Shown: positions 9,906 through 21,500 of the stretch, in pieces
Position numbering within the stretch: the stretch's first letter is position 1
Layout of the letters: each line of letters starts with the position of its first letter
Source: Agapetus fuscipes
Taxonomy: Eukaryota > Arthropoda > Insecta > Trichoptera > Glossosomatidae
Direction of reading: 5' to 3'
DNA: 64,000 nucleotides
Assembly: GCA_951799405.1 (NCBI GenBank)
Contig: OX637344.1
Coordinates: forward strand, 15,252,001 to 15,316,000
Program-made: the position numbers and the translations under genes
The notes under the pieces: generated by a model
What the model saw: the letters and a program-made list of their open reading frames with translations, nothing else
The model's database searches: none
Told to the model about the DNA's origin: nothing

Positions 9906-10300
9906 TTCACTAGACGCAATAAAATACTTTGGGAGAATTGGGAAAAGTTTCAATCAACCTTGCTTTTTTAACTAAAGTTTTCTCTCTTTCTATTCAGATT
10001 TTCGCAAGCTATGTCTCAGTAACGAGTCAAAGAGAAATTGAATGAAAAAAAGGGTCTTTTATATTTAAAAGCAAGATAATTTTTGTGTTAAAAAATGTGA
10101 GAGTGAAGGCTTCTGTTTTGAATTTAGTTACTCTATTTACTACAAGGTGGTTGAAATAATTATCCAAAATTAATTCAAGTTTTTTTTTTTCATTTTTCAA
10201 GTTTTCATTTTATAATGTATCGCACGCTTAATCATAAAGAGCAATAACTAAAAAAATAAGAATGTTGGGAAATCACGTTTGAAGTCCAGACAACCAGTAC
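9906..10300. other. Upstream region of OR-A, AT-rich
   Basis: About 400 bp of AT-rich sequence between the OR-A start codon and a LINE. Any OR-A promoter should lie here or beyond the LINE. No specific motif was recognised. Confidence 0.4.
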
Positions 10301-11796
10301 AACTTGTATGGGATGAAAATATATCATTTACTCGTTTCTCAGCTACCCAAATCCCAACATGGTTTCCTCAAAAAAAGATCAGTCGTCTCCAACTTAGCAG
10401 TCTTCACAGATTACGTGTTTGATGAGATGGAAAAGGGTGGCCAAATTGACGTAATCTACACGGACTACTCAAAGGCCTTTGACAGGGTAAGCCATAGCAT
10501 ATTATTGGATAAACTACAAACACTTGGCGTGCATGGGAATCTGCTGCGGTGGTTTGCATCATACCTGATAAAAAGATCTCAAGCGGTTGTTCTTGGTGGC
10601 TGCAAGTCGGACTTCTTTAGTATTCCGTCTGGTGTCCCCCAGGGCTCTCACCTCGGACCGCTTCTTTACAATGTATATGTCTATGACATTGAACAGTGTT
10701 TTAATTTTACAAAATGTTTATTATATGCTGATGATACTAAAATTTACTTAGGAATTAATAGCATTCAGGACTGCATGAAGCTGCAGGATAATTTGGACAA
10801 CCTTACACATTATTGTATTAAAAACAAATTAGATCTTAATGTATCTAAGTGCCATAAGATATCTCTTACCCGCAAGACAAACCCCTTAAAGTTTAATTAT
10901 CAACTCAAGGGTGAATACCTTGACACTGTGACTGGGGTGAGGGACCTTGGTGTTTTTATGGATGCTAAATTAATTTTTGATGCCCATATTTCCTCTACCA
11001 CCGTTAAATCTTACAAAATGCTGGGATTTATTTTAAGGACCTGTGAGCCCTTCAGGGGTTCTAATGCCGTTAAGATGGCCTATTGCGCGTATGTTCGCAG
11101 TAGGCTTGAATTCGCTTCACCTATTTGGAATCCACAGTACAGTGTTTATAAGGAACAAATAGAAGCTATACAAAAGAAATTTCTAAAGCATCTAAATTAC
11201 AGGGAACATTTAACTTTTAATAATTATCATGATGCTTGCCGTCATCACGGTTTTATGTCCCTAGAAGCCCGTCGAACGCTATTAGATATGGCTTTTCTGT
11301 ACGATATAGTACACGGCCATATTGACTCCACCGTTCTTTGTGAGGGGCTCACTTTGCGTGTACCTACAAGGCGCACTAGGTTAAATTCACTTTTTTATAC
11401 GGGAGCGCACACTACAAATTATGCCAGGAACTCGACTTTAACGAGAGCTATGTTTTGTTATAACTCAAATTTTAATCACCTGGACATTTTTTGTTTGTCC
11501 AAAAACGCATTTCTTCAAGGGGTGCGGATGTACTACTTGAGAAAATGCAAAACTGATTGAATGGCATCCTCTTCCCCTTCCATTGTCCTTTCTATCCTAT
11601 TTTCCCAAATCTTCTCTGATAAAAACCTCCGCATTCATATTATTTTTCTTTTGTTCTTTTCGTTTGCTGTTACATTTGCTGTAGACAAGCTTTTATTGTA
11701 ATTATTTTTATTTAAGAAAACTATTATTGGCCTTATATGTATTTATTAGAAATCTTTACTTGTTTCATGTGTATGTGCTGTTGTTTTCTGTAATAA

Positions 11797-11833
<37 letters not shown>
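10290..11833 (+). mobile_element. CR1/Jockey-like LINE copy with poly(A) tail
   Basis: It contains the RT frame, a short 3' UTR, AATAAA near 11795 and a poly(A) run to 11833. The 5' border is approximate. No matching target duplication of ggcgaccgatg was found at the left side. Confidence 0.75.
10304..11560 (+). CDS. Non-LTR reverse transcriptase, CR1/Jockey-like, 5'-truncated
   Basis: A 418-residue intact frame. RT landmarks in order: QHGFLKKRSVVSNL, YTDYSKAFDRVSH, SGVPQGSHLGPLLYN (box B), LLYADDTKIY (catalytic YADD), and the thumb region ending YVRSRLEFASPIWNPQY. The endonuclease and the N-terminal part of RT are missing, as expected for a copy truncated during target-primed reverse transcription. 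The start codon given is simply the first Met of the remnant. Stop at 11558-11560, then about 235 bp of 3' UTR. Confidence 0.88.
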   Translation: MYGMKIYHLLVSQLPKSQHGFLKKRSVVSNLAVFTDYVFDEMEKGGQIDVIYTDYSKAFDRVSHSILLDKLQTLGVHGNLLRWFASYLIKRSQAVVLGGCKSDFFSIPSGVPQGSHLGPLLYNVYVYDIEQCFNFTKCLLYADDTKIYLGINSIQDCMKLQDNLDNLTHYCIKNKLDLNVSKCHKISLTRKTNPLKFNYQLKGEYLDTVTGVRDLGVFMDAKLIFDAHISSTTVKSYKMLGFILRTCEPFRGSNAVKMAYCAYVRSRLEFASPIWNPQYSVYKEQIEAIQKKFLKHLNYREHLTFNNYHDACRHHGFMSLEARRTLLDMAFLYDIVHGHIDSTVLCEGLTLRVPTRRTRLNSLFYTGAHTTNYARNSTLTRAMFCYNSNFNHLDIFCLSKNAFLQGVRMYYLRKCKTD

Positions 11834-11836
<3 letters not shown>

Positions 11837-12171
11837 GACCGATGTTTTATCTTGGTCATATTCGTCCAAATTGAACGGCTGTCGCATTCTACCTATTTTT
11901 CTCGAATTGTTCTGGCGTTTTATTACAAAATCTCGATTTTCCCAATTTTTGAGTTATTGCTCTTTATTATTAAGCTTGCGGTATGTTTTATTTACATGAA
12001 ATACTGAAGGTTTTTTTTAAGGGTAAATTTTTTTTTTAATAAATTTAATTATAAACTACCATGGTAGTTTTTATTGATTGTAGAGGCATTAACTTTGTAA
12101 TCGTTCATCATTAATGATAAAAGAAAAACAGTTTTGTTTTCGATTACGTGAGTATATTTTTATATACCACA

Positions 12172-12204
12172 ACCGGTTTCGCAAACATCCGTTCGCATCA
12201 TCAG
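12172..12204 (-). other. Hammerhead-like core motif, left fold-back arm
   Basis: Minus strand: CTGATGA, T, stem GCGAAC-ggat-GTTTGC, then GAAACCGGT. The mirrored copy is at 12831-12863 on the plus strand. Confidence 0.5.
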
Positions 12205-12830
12205 GTGGATAAATTAATACTAAATGGTGTAGAAACGGAATCAATCTTAGAGGGTGTCATTGTGTGAGGGTATGAGGGAGGGAGGGGGGGGGGTGCAGGA
12301 TGGCCATGTGGCTTGTGTCATCTGGATCGTTTAGCTTCCTTGGGAATATGGTCAACAGGGGGGATGGATTGGGTACTAACATATTATTTATAAGTGTATT
12401 AGGTGAATTTTTTAATTTGTTAATTTCGATTATTTCAAGTGCAGAGAGGGTTGGTCCGTAGGACTGTAGGACTGTAGGACGTAGGACGTAGGACGTAGGA
12501 CTGTAGGACTGTAGGACTGTAGGACGTAGGACGTAGGACTGTAGGACGTAGGACTGCACCCTAGTTCCTACGGACCAACCCTCTCTGCACTTAAAATAAT
12601 CGAAATTAACAAATTAAAAAATTCACCTAATACACTTATAAATAATATGTTAGTACCCAATCCATCCCCCCTGTTGACCATATTCCCAAGGAAGCTAAAC
12701 GATCCAGATGACACAAGCCACATGGCCATCCTGCACCCCCCCCCCCCCCCCTCCCTCCCTCATACCCTCACACAATGACACCCTCTAAGATTGATTCCGT
12801 TTCTACACCATTAAGTATTAATTTATCCAC

Positions 12831-12863
12831 CTGATGATGCGAACGGATGTTTGCGAAACCGGT
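12831..12863 (+). other. Hammerhead-like core motif, right fold-back arm
   Basis: Plus strand: CTGATGA, T, stem GCGAAC-ggat-GTTTGC, GAAACCGGT. It matches the CUGANGA ... GAAA core of hammerhead ribozymes apart from one extra U before stem II. Stems I and III are not evident. Confidence 0.5.
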
Positions 12864-12968
12864 TGTGGTATATAAAAATATACTCACGTAATCGAAAACA
12901 AAACTGTTTTTCTTTTATCATTACCATGGTAGTATTTAGAAAATATTTTACAAAATTTTTGTAAGCTT

Positions 12969-13470
12969 CTAATCTAATCTAATCTAAGCTGCAAAGATAT
13001 ATATCATTCAAGATCTAAATTAAATGCATTCCCACAAGCAGATATGTATAATTTCGCGCTAACACATGCCGCATGTGGACCTACAATATAAAAACCCAAT
13101 CTCAAATAAACATAAGTCTTGCAACTCTTGCCGTCCTTCCCTGAAACAGGGGTGACATTGGCAAAGTGAACCAATTTTTTATATTATGGGTGGTCAGCCG
13201 CATAACAACCTATAAGTCAAGGAACATACAGGACAAATTACATTTTTTAAATCAATAAATAACAATATATACATGGACATAAAAAAAAACTAAATCTTAA
13301 AACCAATTTCACTTTAACAAACCATAAGCCGCCAACATCACAGATCAACCGCCATTTCTTTCTATCCTTGCATACTTCTTTCATTTCCTCCAGAGTCATA
13401 ACCTTCTTCATACAAGTTCTTCTTTTATTATGACTCTGGATATTCCATTCCTGTTTGTTTGCTTCAAGCT
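12969..13470 (-). repeat. LINE LA 3' end (coding remnant plus 3' UTR)
   Basis: 13213-13470 on the minus strand matches the end of the LA open frame at 41562 (ATGACTCTGGAGGAAATGAA, then AGAAATGGCGG). 12969-13212 is the LA 3' UTR ending in (AGATT)n at the left. Confidence 0.72.
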
Positions 13471-13494
13471 GAAATTACGGTCGTTTCACATATT

Positions 13495-13590
13495 TAAAAA
13501 TTACTGAAAAGTTTATTTTCAGTCGTCGTGCAGAGAAGGTGCCTCCTGAAGACGTTAGCTACCTCACTAATAAAACATCGATAATAATGT
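13495..13590 (+). repeat. Partial copy of the 155-bp TIR element
   Basis: It shares gtcgtcgtgcagaga and cctcctgaagacg with the minus strand of the element at 30359-30513, which includes the hammerhead-like core. The GAAA half is lost here. Confidence 0.5.
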
Positions 13591-13684
13591 AAGTTCTCAT
13601 ATAACGGTTCGTTTGATATCCGATAAATTGCATTACCTAACCGTGAAGTCAATTATAATTTCTTAATATTTTACCCCTGCAATA

Positions 13685-14215
13685 TTGAGTGATCCGTAGT
13701 CTAGTAGTAAGCGCTTTGTAACTCGTAAATGGTAGGTCGTGGGTTCGAATTCTGGCAGAGCACAAAACATATGCCATGGATCTTTTCAAATATACTCTTT
13801 GCTGGGTTGAAAACTTGTATGTCCATCCAGCCTTACAGCCGTCAGCAATGTTTCTTGCTTGAGAATTGGCGCTTTCAATAGCGATGACCAAGCTTGCAGA
13901 GGGCTTTCATAAAGCAGACTATGTTTCATGAAATTTGACTGGTCTGTAGTCCAGTGGCAACACTTTGGACTCGTACAGGAAATGTTGTGGGTTCGAATCC
14001 CGGCGGAGCACAAAAAATAAATAAATATTTTTTTGAAATGTGCTCTTCGCTGGGTTGAAAAATTAATAAAAACCTTGACCAAAGACCGGTCACTAAACTC
14101 CCATCCAGCCTTACAGCAACTGGTTCTTGTTTGCGTATTGGCGCTTTCAATAGCGATGGTCTAGCTTGCAGAGGATTTTCATAAAGCAGACTATGCTTTT
14201 TAAATAAATCAAAAT
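13685..14215 (+). repeat. Two TS1 SINE copies in tandem
   Basis: Copy 1 starts gatccgtagtctagtagtaa with box B gggttcgaattc. Copy 2 starts at about 13938, ggtctgtagtccagtggcaa with box B gggttcgaatccc. Both continue with the gctgggttgaaaa body and end cttgcagagg.ttttcataaagcagactatg, a tail unlike the other TS1 copies. Confidence 0.75.
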
Positions 14216-14780
14216 TACAAAATATCTTACAAAAATGTGTTTAATTTTTTTGGAGTCATCCTGTTGTTTTTTTTTCAATAATCTGTTTTTCTAATTTGAA
14301 GAAAAAAATACAAAGAAAAGTTTGTTTTAAATACTTTTACAAGTACTTAGGCGATATTAAATACTTAAACTCACAACGCCCATAATTTATTTCTTTTGTT
14401 GGATAAACAAGGGATGAAGTAAGTATTCATAATTATTTGAACATTGAAAAACTTTAACATTCAAGGGTGGAATTAATACTTAATTTTGTTTGTCTGAACT
14501 TCAAAATATGTTTTATCTGTAATTAAAATGATATTCTCTGAATAAAACAGAGAAATGGTCGTATTCACCAACAGTACTTTGTGGCTATAAATGATATATT
14601 TTTTTTACTTTTAAGAGTTTGTGTATTCACACAGTGAAAATTCATATTTATGAGTACTCGAATGTGAAATAAATACTCAATTTGTGAAAATAAAACTATG
14701 TGTTTTTTTTTTAATTTATTATAATTCCTCATGAATTTTTATTATTTATTTTAATATCATATTCTACAAACATGGTAATA
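14216..14780. other. AT-rich stretch with MITE-B copy
   Basis: 14216-14600 shows nothing recognisable. 14615-14731 matches the ends of MITE-B (gagtttgtgtattcacacag at the left, ttataattcctc at the right) but lacks the long central palindrome. Confidence 0.5.
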
Positions 14781-15256
14781 TTCTAGTGGCAAGGCTTCAG
14801 ATTCGTAAATAGAAGGTTGTGAATTCGAATCTCGGCGAAGCACAAAAATATAACATTTATATTTTCAAATATGCTCTTCGCTGGTTTGCAAAATTCATAT
14901 ACCTTTACCAAAGACCTGCCATCAAAGGTCTATCCAGCCTTACATCAATCGGATCTTGATTGAGTATCGTCGCTTTCTATAGCGACGATCAAGCTCGCAG
15001 AGGGCTCTTGAGGTATGATTCTTTACGGGTATTTTTTACGGGTAAAGGTATGGTTCTCACGTCAACCACCTCAGTTGAAGAGGGGTCTCGTTCTCATTTC
15101 TTTTGAAGGCTAAGGAAAACTTGCTAGTATTTTATGTTTGGTTTTGAAATAAACACTGAAACGGGAAATAATTTCTGACACCCTAGGTGGAATTCGAACC
15201 CGAGCTCTCGGCATAGAGTGCAAGCACTTTCTTTCAACTGAGCTATCGACCGGACT
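14780..15256. repeat. TS1 (+) joined to TS2 (-)
   Basis: 14780-15030 is TS1, plus strand, with degenerate boxes. 15033-15256 is TS2 on the minus strand with an intact head (ggtcgatagctcagttgaaa, gggttcgaattcc). Confidence 0.72.
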
Positions 15257-15470
15257 AAATGCTAACCTTAATTACAGTTTATGGTGTAACCGTTTATATT
15301 CATAAATAAAGTATTGGATTCATGAGATACTTAAGTCTTGTTGGTGATTACGCTCAAAATTGTTTTACAATTTAATTTGAAACTAATTAAATACATGTCT
15401 ATATCATTTGGCTCTAGAAATTATTTTTAATTTAATATCAAATATAGTATAGGATATGAAAGATTTTTAT

Positions 15471-15542
15471 TTATTTGTCGAATTCCAAATTCTGTAGAAC
15501 AGTTCTCATGAGGGTGAAGTACGACCAAGATACGCTCAGTAT
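15471..15542 (-). CDS. OR-B exon 6 (C terminus)
   Basis: 72 bp: acceptor ttttcag, then ILSVSWSYFTLMRTVLQN and LEFDK plus TAA. The S-Y-F-T-L-M/L-R-T motif closes nearly all lepidopteran-type receptors. An AATAAA lies at the stop codon. Confidence 0.88.
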   Translation of the reverse strand: MLSVSWSYFTLMRTVLQNLEFDK

Positions 15543-18500
15543 CTGAAAACAAAAACAAAGATTTAAAAAAATGTATTCTGTTCGTATTTTAAGGTGCATA
15601 ATTGATCTATAGCGATCCAGCATCATCGTATTTTTGGAAAATTCACATTTAGGGGCGGTTGAGCCATGGATTTACTGTGTGTGAATAACACCGTATTGAC
15701 ATTTGACCGGTCCGTAGTCTAGTGGTAACGCTACGTACTCATAAATGTAAGATTGTGGGTTCAAAACCCGGCGTAGCACAAAAAATATATCATTTATATT
15801 TTCAAATATATGCTCTTTGCTGGGTATTAAGATTTAAATACCTTTACCAAAGACCGGTTACCAAAGGCCCATCCAGCCTTAAAGCAACTGGGTCTTGCTT
15901 GAAAATAGTCGCTTTCTACAGTGACGACCAAGCTCGCAGAGGGCTCTTGAACAAAAACAGCGCTCACATAATAAATCATCTTAATATTATTATTATTGCG
16001 AAGATCCACTTTATACTTAAGTATAATTCATACTTATCATACTTCACGCTGAAGAAGCCCATCGTAGGCATGGGCAAAACGTCCGGAAGCTCCAGCTCCC
16101 ATAAACCACGGCAACAGATCCCGGAAAACATCTCTCCAGCATCAAGTACCTAACATCTAGAGACTTCATTGACAAACAAAACACATAATCACCCATTCGC
16201 AACAAGACAAAAAATAAGTTTTACAATTACCGAAGCAAATGTGGATAGAGTGAGCCTGGTGAACCCCATGGAGACGATGCAGCAGGGATGTGTGGCTCGC
16301 ATCTCCAGCATGACTATTCCCTTGCGGAGGGATCTGCTGGCCTTGGTCCATCCGCTGCTAAACGAGGCTGTCTTCACTGCTCCACTCTGCAAGAATAGAA
16401 AGACGAAGAAGCATTGCATTAGGCCATGGTGAAGAACTGTCGAAGATCTCCAGCATGACTATTCCCTTGCGGAGGGATCTGCTGGCCTTGGTCCATCCGC
16501 TGCTGAACGAGGCTGTCTTCACTGCTCCACTCTGCAAGAATAGAACGACGAAGAGTTATTACCGAATCGTCTAGTGAAACCGTCCGATTGATTCACAAGA
16601 TATTATAATATCGTCCTTCTGTACAAGTGTAGCTATTGCGACATCTATGAATGCATCTCCGAAGGTCAATAAATATACCTACAACCTTCGACCACAATAT
16701 ATTTGTTATTTCATAAAATGATAGACGACTTTTTTTAAAATGAATCTGCGTTTTTAAAATAATAAAATATGGCGTGGTTTTTAAATTATAAATCTTTAAA
16801 ATTTGCGCATTTCGATTTCCGGTAAAACAGGGCATTTTTTATTTAGGCTGATGTGATGACTATGGATCTTCAGATATTATGTAAATCATGTAATTTATTA
16901 TTCATATTCCTTGACTTAAAGGTTGGTATGAGGCTGACCACCCATACTGTAAAAAATGGTTCACTTTGCCAATGTCACCCCTGTTTCAGGGAAGATCGGC
17001 AAAAGTTGTGGGGCTTATGTTCATTTGCGGTTTGGATTTTATTTGTAAGTACACATTCAGCATTTGTAAGCGCGAACTACACTTGTTGGTTTGTGGGCAT
17101 ACATCTGAGAGCTTTAAATGAATATATCCTTGCAACTTAGATTATAGATTATAGATACAAATCCACTGAGGTCCTCACTCCTCAGGTAGTCTGGCGGATC
17201 CATCGACGTCACGGCTTGGCTACTCGACCGCGCTGCGTTTTGGCGGGACTCAAATTCTCGGAATTTTATTGTAGAACATTTATCAATGAAGTCTTTACTC
17301 TTACTAATCTAAATCTAAATCTAAATTGTAAAGATATGCATCATTTGAGATTCATGTTAAATGAATTACCACAAGCAGACACGTATAAGTTCGCGCTAAC
17401 ACATGCTGCATGCAAACCTACGACATAAAACCCCAAATCTCAAATGAACATACAATTTGCAACTCTTGTCGATCTTCCTTAAAACAGGGTTGACACTGGC
17501 ACAGTGAACAATTTTTACAGAATGGGTGGTCAGTCTATCTAAAGTCATCCAAGGTATACTGTAAGAAGGAGAAGATACAGAAATATACATAATATACCTC
17601 TTCTACGAGCCAGCTGCCGTACCAAGACACCATGAAGTTCTGAGAGAGACAGGACGTCAAGAAGACAATGTACTTGATGAGACGTCCTGGTGGGGATATC
17701 TGAACAACCAATTCAAGAAAAATGACACAATGATGAATATCAACGACGATGCCATGTTTAAAGCACCGGTTCTCATCAGATCACCGAAGTTAAGCAACAT
17801 TGGGCGCGGATGCTACCTGGATGCGTGACCGCTCAGGTACACCGCGTGTTGTTGGCATTCCTTGGACCGGTCCGTAGTCCAGTGGCAACACTTGAGACTC
17901 GTAAATGGAAGGTACTGGATTCGAATCCCGGCGGAGCACAAAAAAACTACCATTTATATTTCCAAATGTGCTCTTCGCTGGATTGAAAAATTCATACACC
18001 TTTACCAAAGACCGGTCACTGGAAGGTCCATCCAACCTTACAACAACTGGTTCTTGCTTGAGAATTGTCGCTTTCTACAGCGACGACCAAGCTCGCAAAG
18101 GGCTCTTGAGGTGTGATACGCACAAAAACAGCGCTCACCAAAAAAATCATCCTACTATTATTTTATTATTAAAAGAGTCGCTGGTATGGTCGAGGGAATG
18201 AGGCGTCGGCATTTGAATTTGCGTAATTGAAACAGACGCAAGTTCGAATCCCGCTTGCACCGTGTTCTATCGACAATTATTTTGAACCTGGTTCAACACA
18301 TGGCCTTGGGTTATGAATTATTGATTAATTTAATTATTAGTCGGTGTTATGACCGAGGGGGCCAAGCGGGCTTATTTTTCTAGCGTATTTGGACTAGAAT
18401 AACGTTGGTTCGATCTCCGCCTGGGTCATTTGACCATAACTTTGACCCTGGTTCAACAGACGTTATTGGGTAATTATTAATTAATAATTCATTAACCATG

Positions 18501-21500
18501 CAAAAATACCGGCAAGGTTTACTCAGCCTTCACAAGAAATGAGTACCAGCCCCCTCGGGAGCTGGGAAACCCCCACTTCAACTGAAGTGGTTGGCGTAAG
18601 GCCGGCCCCCTTACCTGTAAAAATAAATAGGTTCAACTCGCCACATGCGACCCCTTCGGGGATAACGCGGCAAGAAGTTACACTATATGTGTAACTTAGT
18701 TGCGTTGCGTATTAAAATAAACAATAATGAATTATTAATTGATGATATTTATACCTGTTTCTGGCCAGGCAGAATAGGTTGGTGAATTGCATTCCTCTTC
18801 ACAAATCTATTTTTTTTTTAAAAGTAGCATTCTACCATCTGAGCTATCGACCGAAATTTTTACGAGCTTGGTCGTCGCTGTAGAAAGCGATAATTTTCAA
18901 GTAAGACCAAGCTACTGTAAGGCTGGATGTATGTACCTTTGGTGACCGGTCATTGGTAAAAGTTTATAAATTTTACAACCCAGCGAAGACTAAACTTGAA
19001 AATAAAAATGGTATTTTTTTGTGCTCCACCGGTATTCGAACCCCCAACCTTCGATTTACGAATCAGAAGTGTTACCACTGAATCAGGACCGGTCTCTGAT
19101 GCTGCCACTTTTTTAGAATCATTTTTTACATCCGCCCGAGTTTTCTTGTACACATGGAAATACAACTGTGAAGTTCTTTGCTCTCTTTCTTACTTATGAC
19201 TTTTTTCGTAAGTAGGTTGAAACAGATAAACAGATTGTGTTCGCGCCAAAGCGACATCTGTTGGTCATTCCCTAAATTAATACCTATCCTTGTTCACAAC
19301 TTTACCACAATGCCCAAAAATCTGTATTACCTACCTATATTGCCACTTGTTCTAAAACCTTTGACTAGAAAGGTTGTCGTGTGGAACTGGTCCAAGATTC
19401 TTCGTGTAGGAAGATCGTCGTGTCGAACGTGGTAACCTTCGTGTAGGAAGGTTATAACATTATTCCCGAGTGCAAAGTCGCGGGTGCAACGAGATCGCTG
19501 CGTGGAGAGAAACAGCGGAAATCGGGGCCAAGACTGCAGTCGAACGAGGCCTGGACCACGGGAGCATCAAGGTTAGTGGCAATTCCTTCGGTCCTTTCCT
19601 TGTTGTCCCGACCAACAGAATCCAGGCTCTCGGAGCAGATATTGCGCCCCAATTGTCGTCGAGGCACCTCGATCATTGTTGGATTGAGGAGCTCTCGAAG
19701 AATACTACTCAGAGTAAGATCGCATGTACACCTAATGAAGAAAGCGCGAGAGAATTCGCTTCGCGCGCATCCAGATTGTCTTTTTTCCTTTAAATAATTT
19801 GTAGTCCACAGATATCATAAGTCAATGATTGTTCCCCATTTTTTGATCAATTATGTTAACTACGGCGTTCCCAAAATGGTTCATTTGAGCCCTTACGGGG
19901 ATTCTTAGACATTTTGTGAGCAACATCGTGTGAGAGAGCTAGAGAACCATGGAAAGTTTCGGAATGCACTGAAGACAAGCAAATTTCTTGCATCGTTTAC
20001 ACCAGCGCCCTTGGAGTGACTACATCACAAAACGGCGCTATAAAGAAATCATCAACTCATCATCATCATCATTTTAGTCGTCGGTTGAGCCCACGCTTTG
20101 ACAAACTAATGATGCATTTGTATGAAGACCTGTAAATCCAAGAAGGTCGTAAGTGAAGAGCTGATTTGTTTTGATACAAATATGTATTACGAAATTCGGT
20201 AGATAAGAATGACCGTCGCGATGAGGCTTCCAGTACAGGCATCATTTGTTTGTCAAAGCGTGGGCTCAACCGACGACTAAAATGTCTAAGAATAGCCCCG
20301 TTAGAGATCAGATAATATAACAATAAGTTAGTGGTTCGAACCGTAAAAGCGAAGATAAGAAGGCATATGAGACAGGAACTGAAGAGGGTGTTGAGAAAGA
20401 GAATCAACCCAAAGACGGATTCAACCTTTTTGACCAATCTGTAAAAAGAAACATTCAAAATGTTAGTTTTCGAAAAATTTACTCAAACGTAACTAAGCTA
20501 TACACATAGCTAGCAATTCTATGTCTTAAGAAATGAAACAAATCTAATCTATTCTAATCTAAGTTGCAAAATATAAGTTACATTAGAGATTCGCATTATA
20601 TGCATTTTCACAAAACAGACATGTGTAAGTTCGCGTTTACAATATAAAATACGCGTAGTCCAACAATATAAAAACCCGAATCCCAAATGAACATACAACC
20701 TGCAACTCCTGCCGACCTTCCCTGAAACAGGGGTGACATTGGCAAAGCGAACCATTTTCTACAGCATGGGTGGTCAGCCGCATACCAACCTATAAGTCAA
20801 CGAATATACACAACAAATTACATTTTTAAAAATAAAGATATAAGTAAAAAAGTCAGCGCTATGGACGAGCCGACTGCATTACCGTATGAGGTGGTTATGA
20901 TACTGCACAATGACCTTGAGCCTTCGTTTCTCCTCCACCTCTCTGTCGCGTTCGTTTATCTCGTCGTCGTCATGGTCCGCCATCCTCTCTAGCTTGGATC
21001 CCAGGAGCCGGAAGTGCATGCACAGATGTGCCAGAATCAGACAAAACAGGCAGTCCACTGACGTCACACCTGCCGTGGTGAACCAGCCTGAAAAAATGGA
21101 TGTGACCATACACATAGCTTGTAAATCGTGTCGTCAAAAAATGCGTTTTTTTTTTAAGAAATCCTATGCGGGAGACTCCCTAGATTCTAGAGACTCTAGG
21201 GGTCTATGACACTTGTTGTAGTGCCGCAGAGGTGTACGAGCTTGGTCGTCGCTACAAAGCGCCAATACTCAAGCAAGACCCAGTTGCTGTAAGGCTGGAT
21301 GGACCTTTGGTGACCGGTCATTGGTAAAGGTTTATGAATTTTCAACTTTTCAACCCAGCGAAGAGCAAATTTGAAAATATAAATGGTATATTTTTTGTGC
21401 TCCGCCGAGATTCGAACCCACAACCTTCCCATTGAGAGTCCGCAGTGTTACCACTGAGCTACGGACCGGTCTTGAGCTTTGTGAGGTTTGTTTTTATTTA

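Larger units (their letters stand above)
12112..12924. mobile_element. Fold-back element with about 340-bp arms
   Basis: Left arm 12112-12455 is the reverse complement of right arm 12566-12924 (for example gtgcaggatggccatg versus catggccatcctgcac). The two G/C homopolymer runs differ in length. The centre, 12459-12555, is a short repeat built from gtaggac and gtaggactgtaggac. Both arms carry the hammerhead-like motif described elsewhere. No transposase frame. Confidence 0.85.

Noticed and set aside
9906..9953. N-terminal extension of OR-A
   Set aside because: The longer frame starts at TTG; ATG at 9905 has better context and fits the receptor length.
15705..15790. Possible tRNA genes from box A/box B pairs (here and in TS2, TS3 heads)
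   Set aside because: Arms do not close into a cloverleaf, and the same heads recur many times fused to SINE bodies and tails.
17741..17856. 5S rRNA gene
   Set aside because: It has several changes from 5S, no T-run terminator follows, and it is joined to the same tRNA-like sequence in three places, so it is a SINE head.
20069..20458. One long 129-codon exon for OR-B exon 3
   Set aside because: After AFT the frame runs into MITE-C; the donor at 20341 gives correct phase and family sequence with exon 4.
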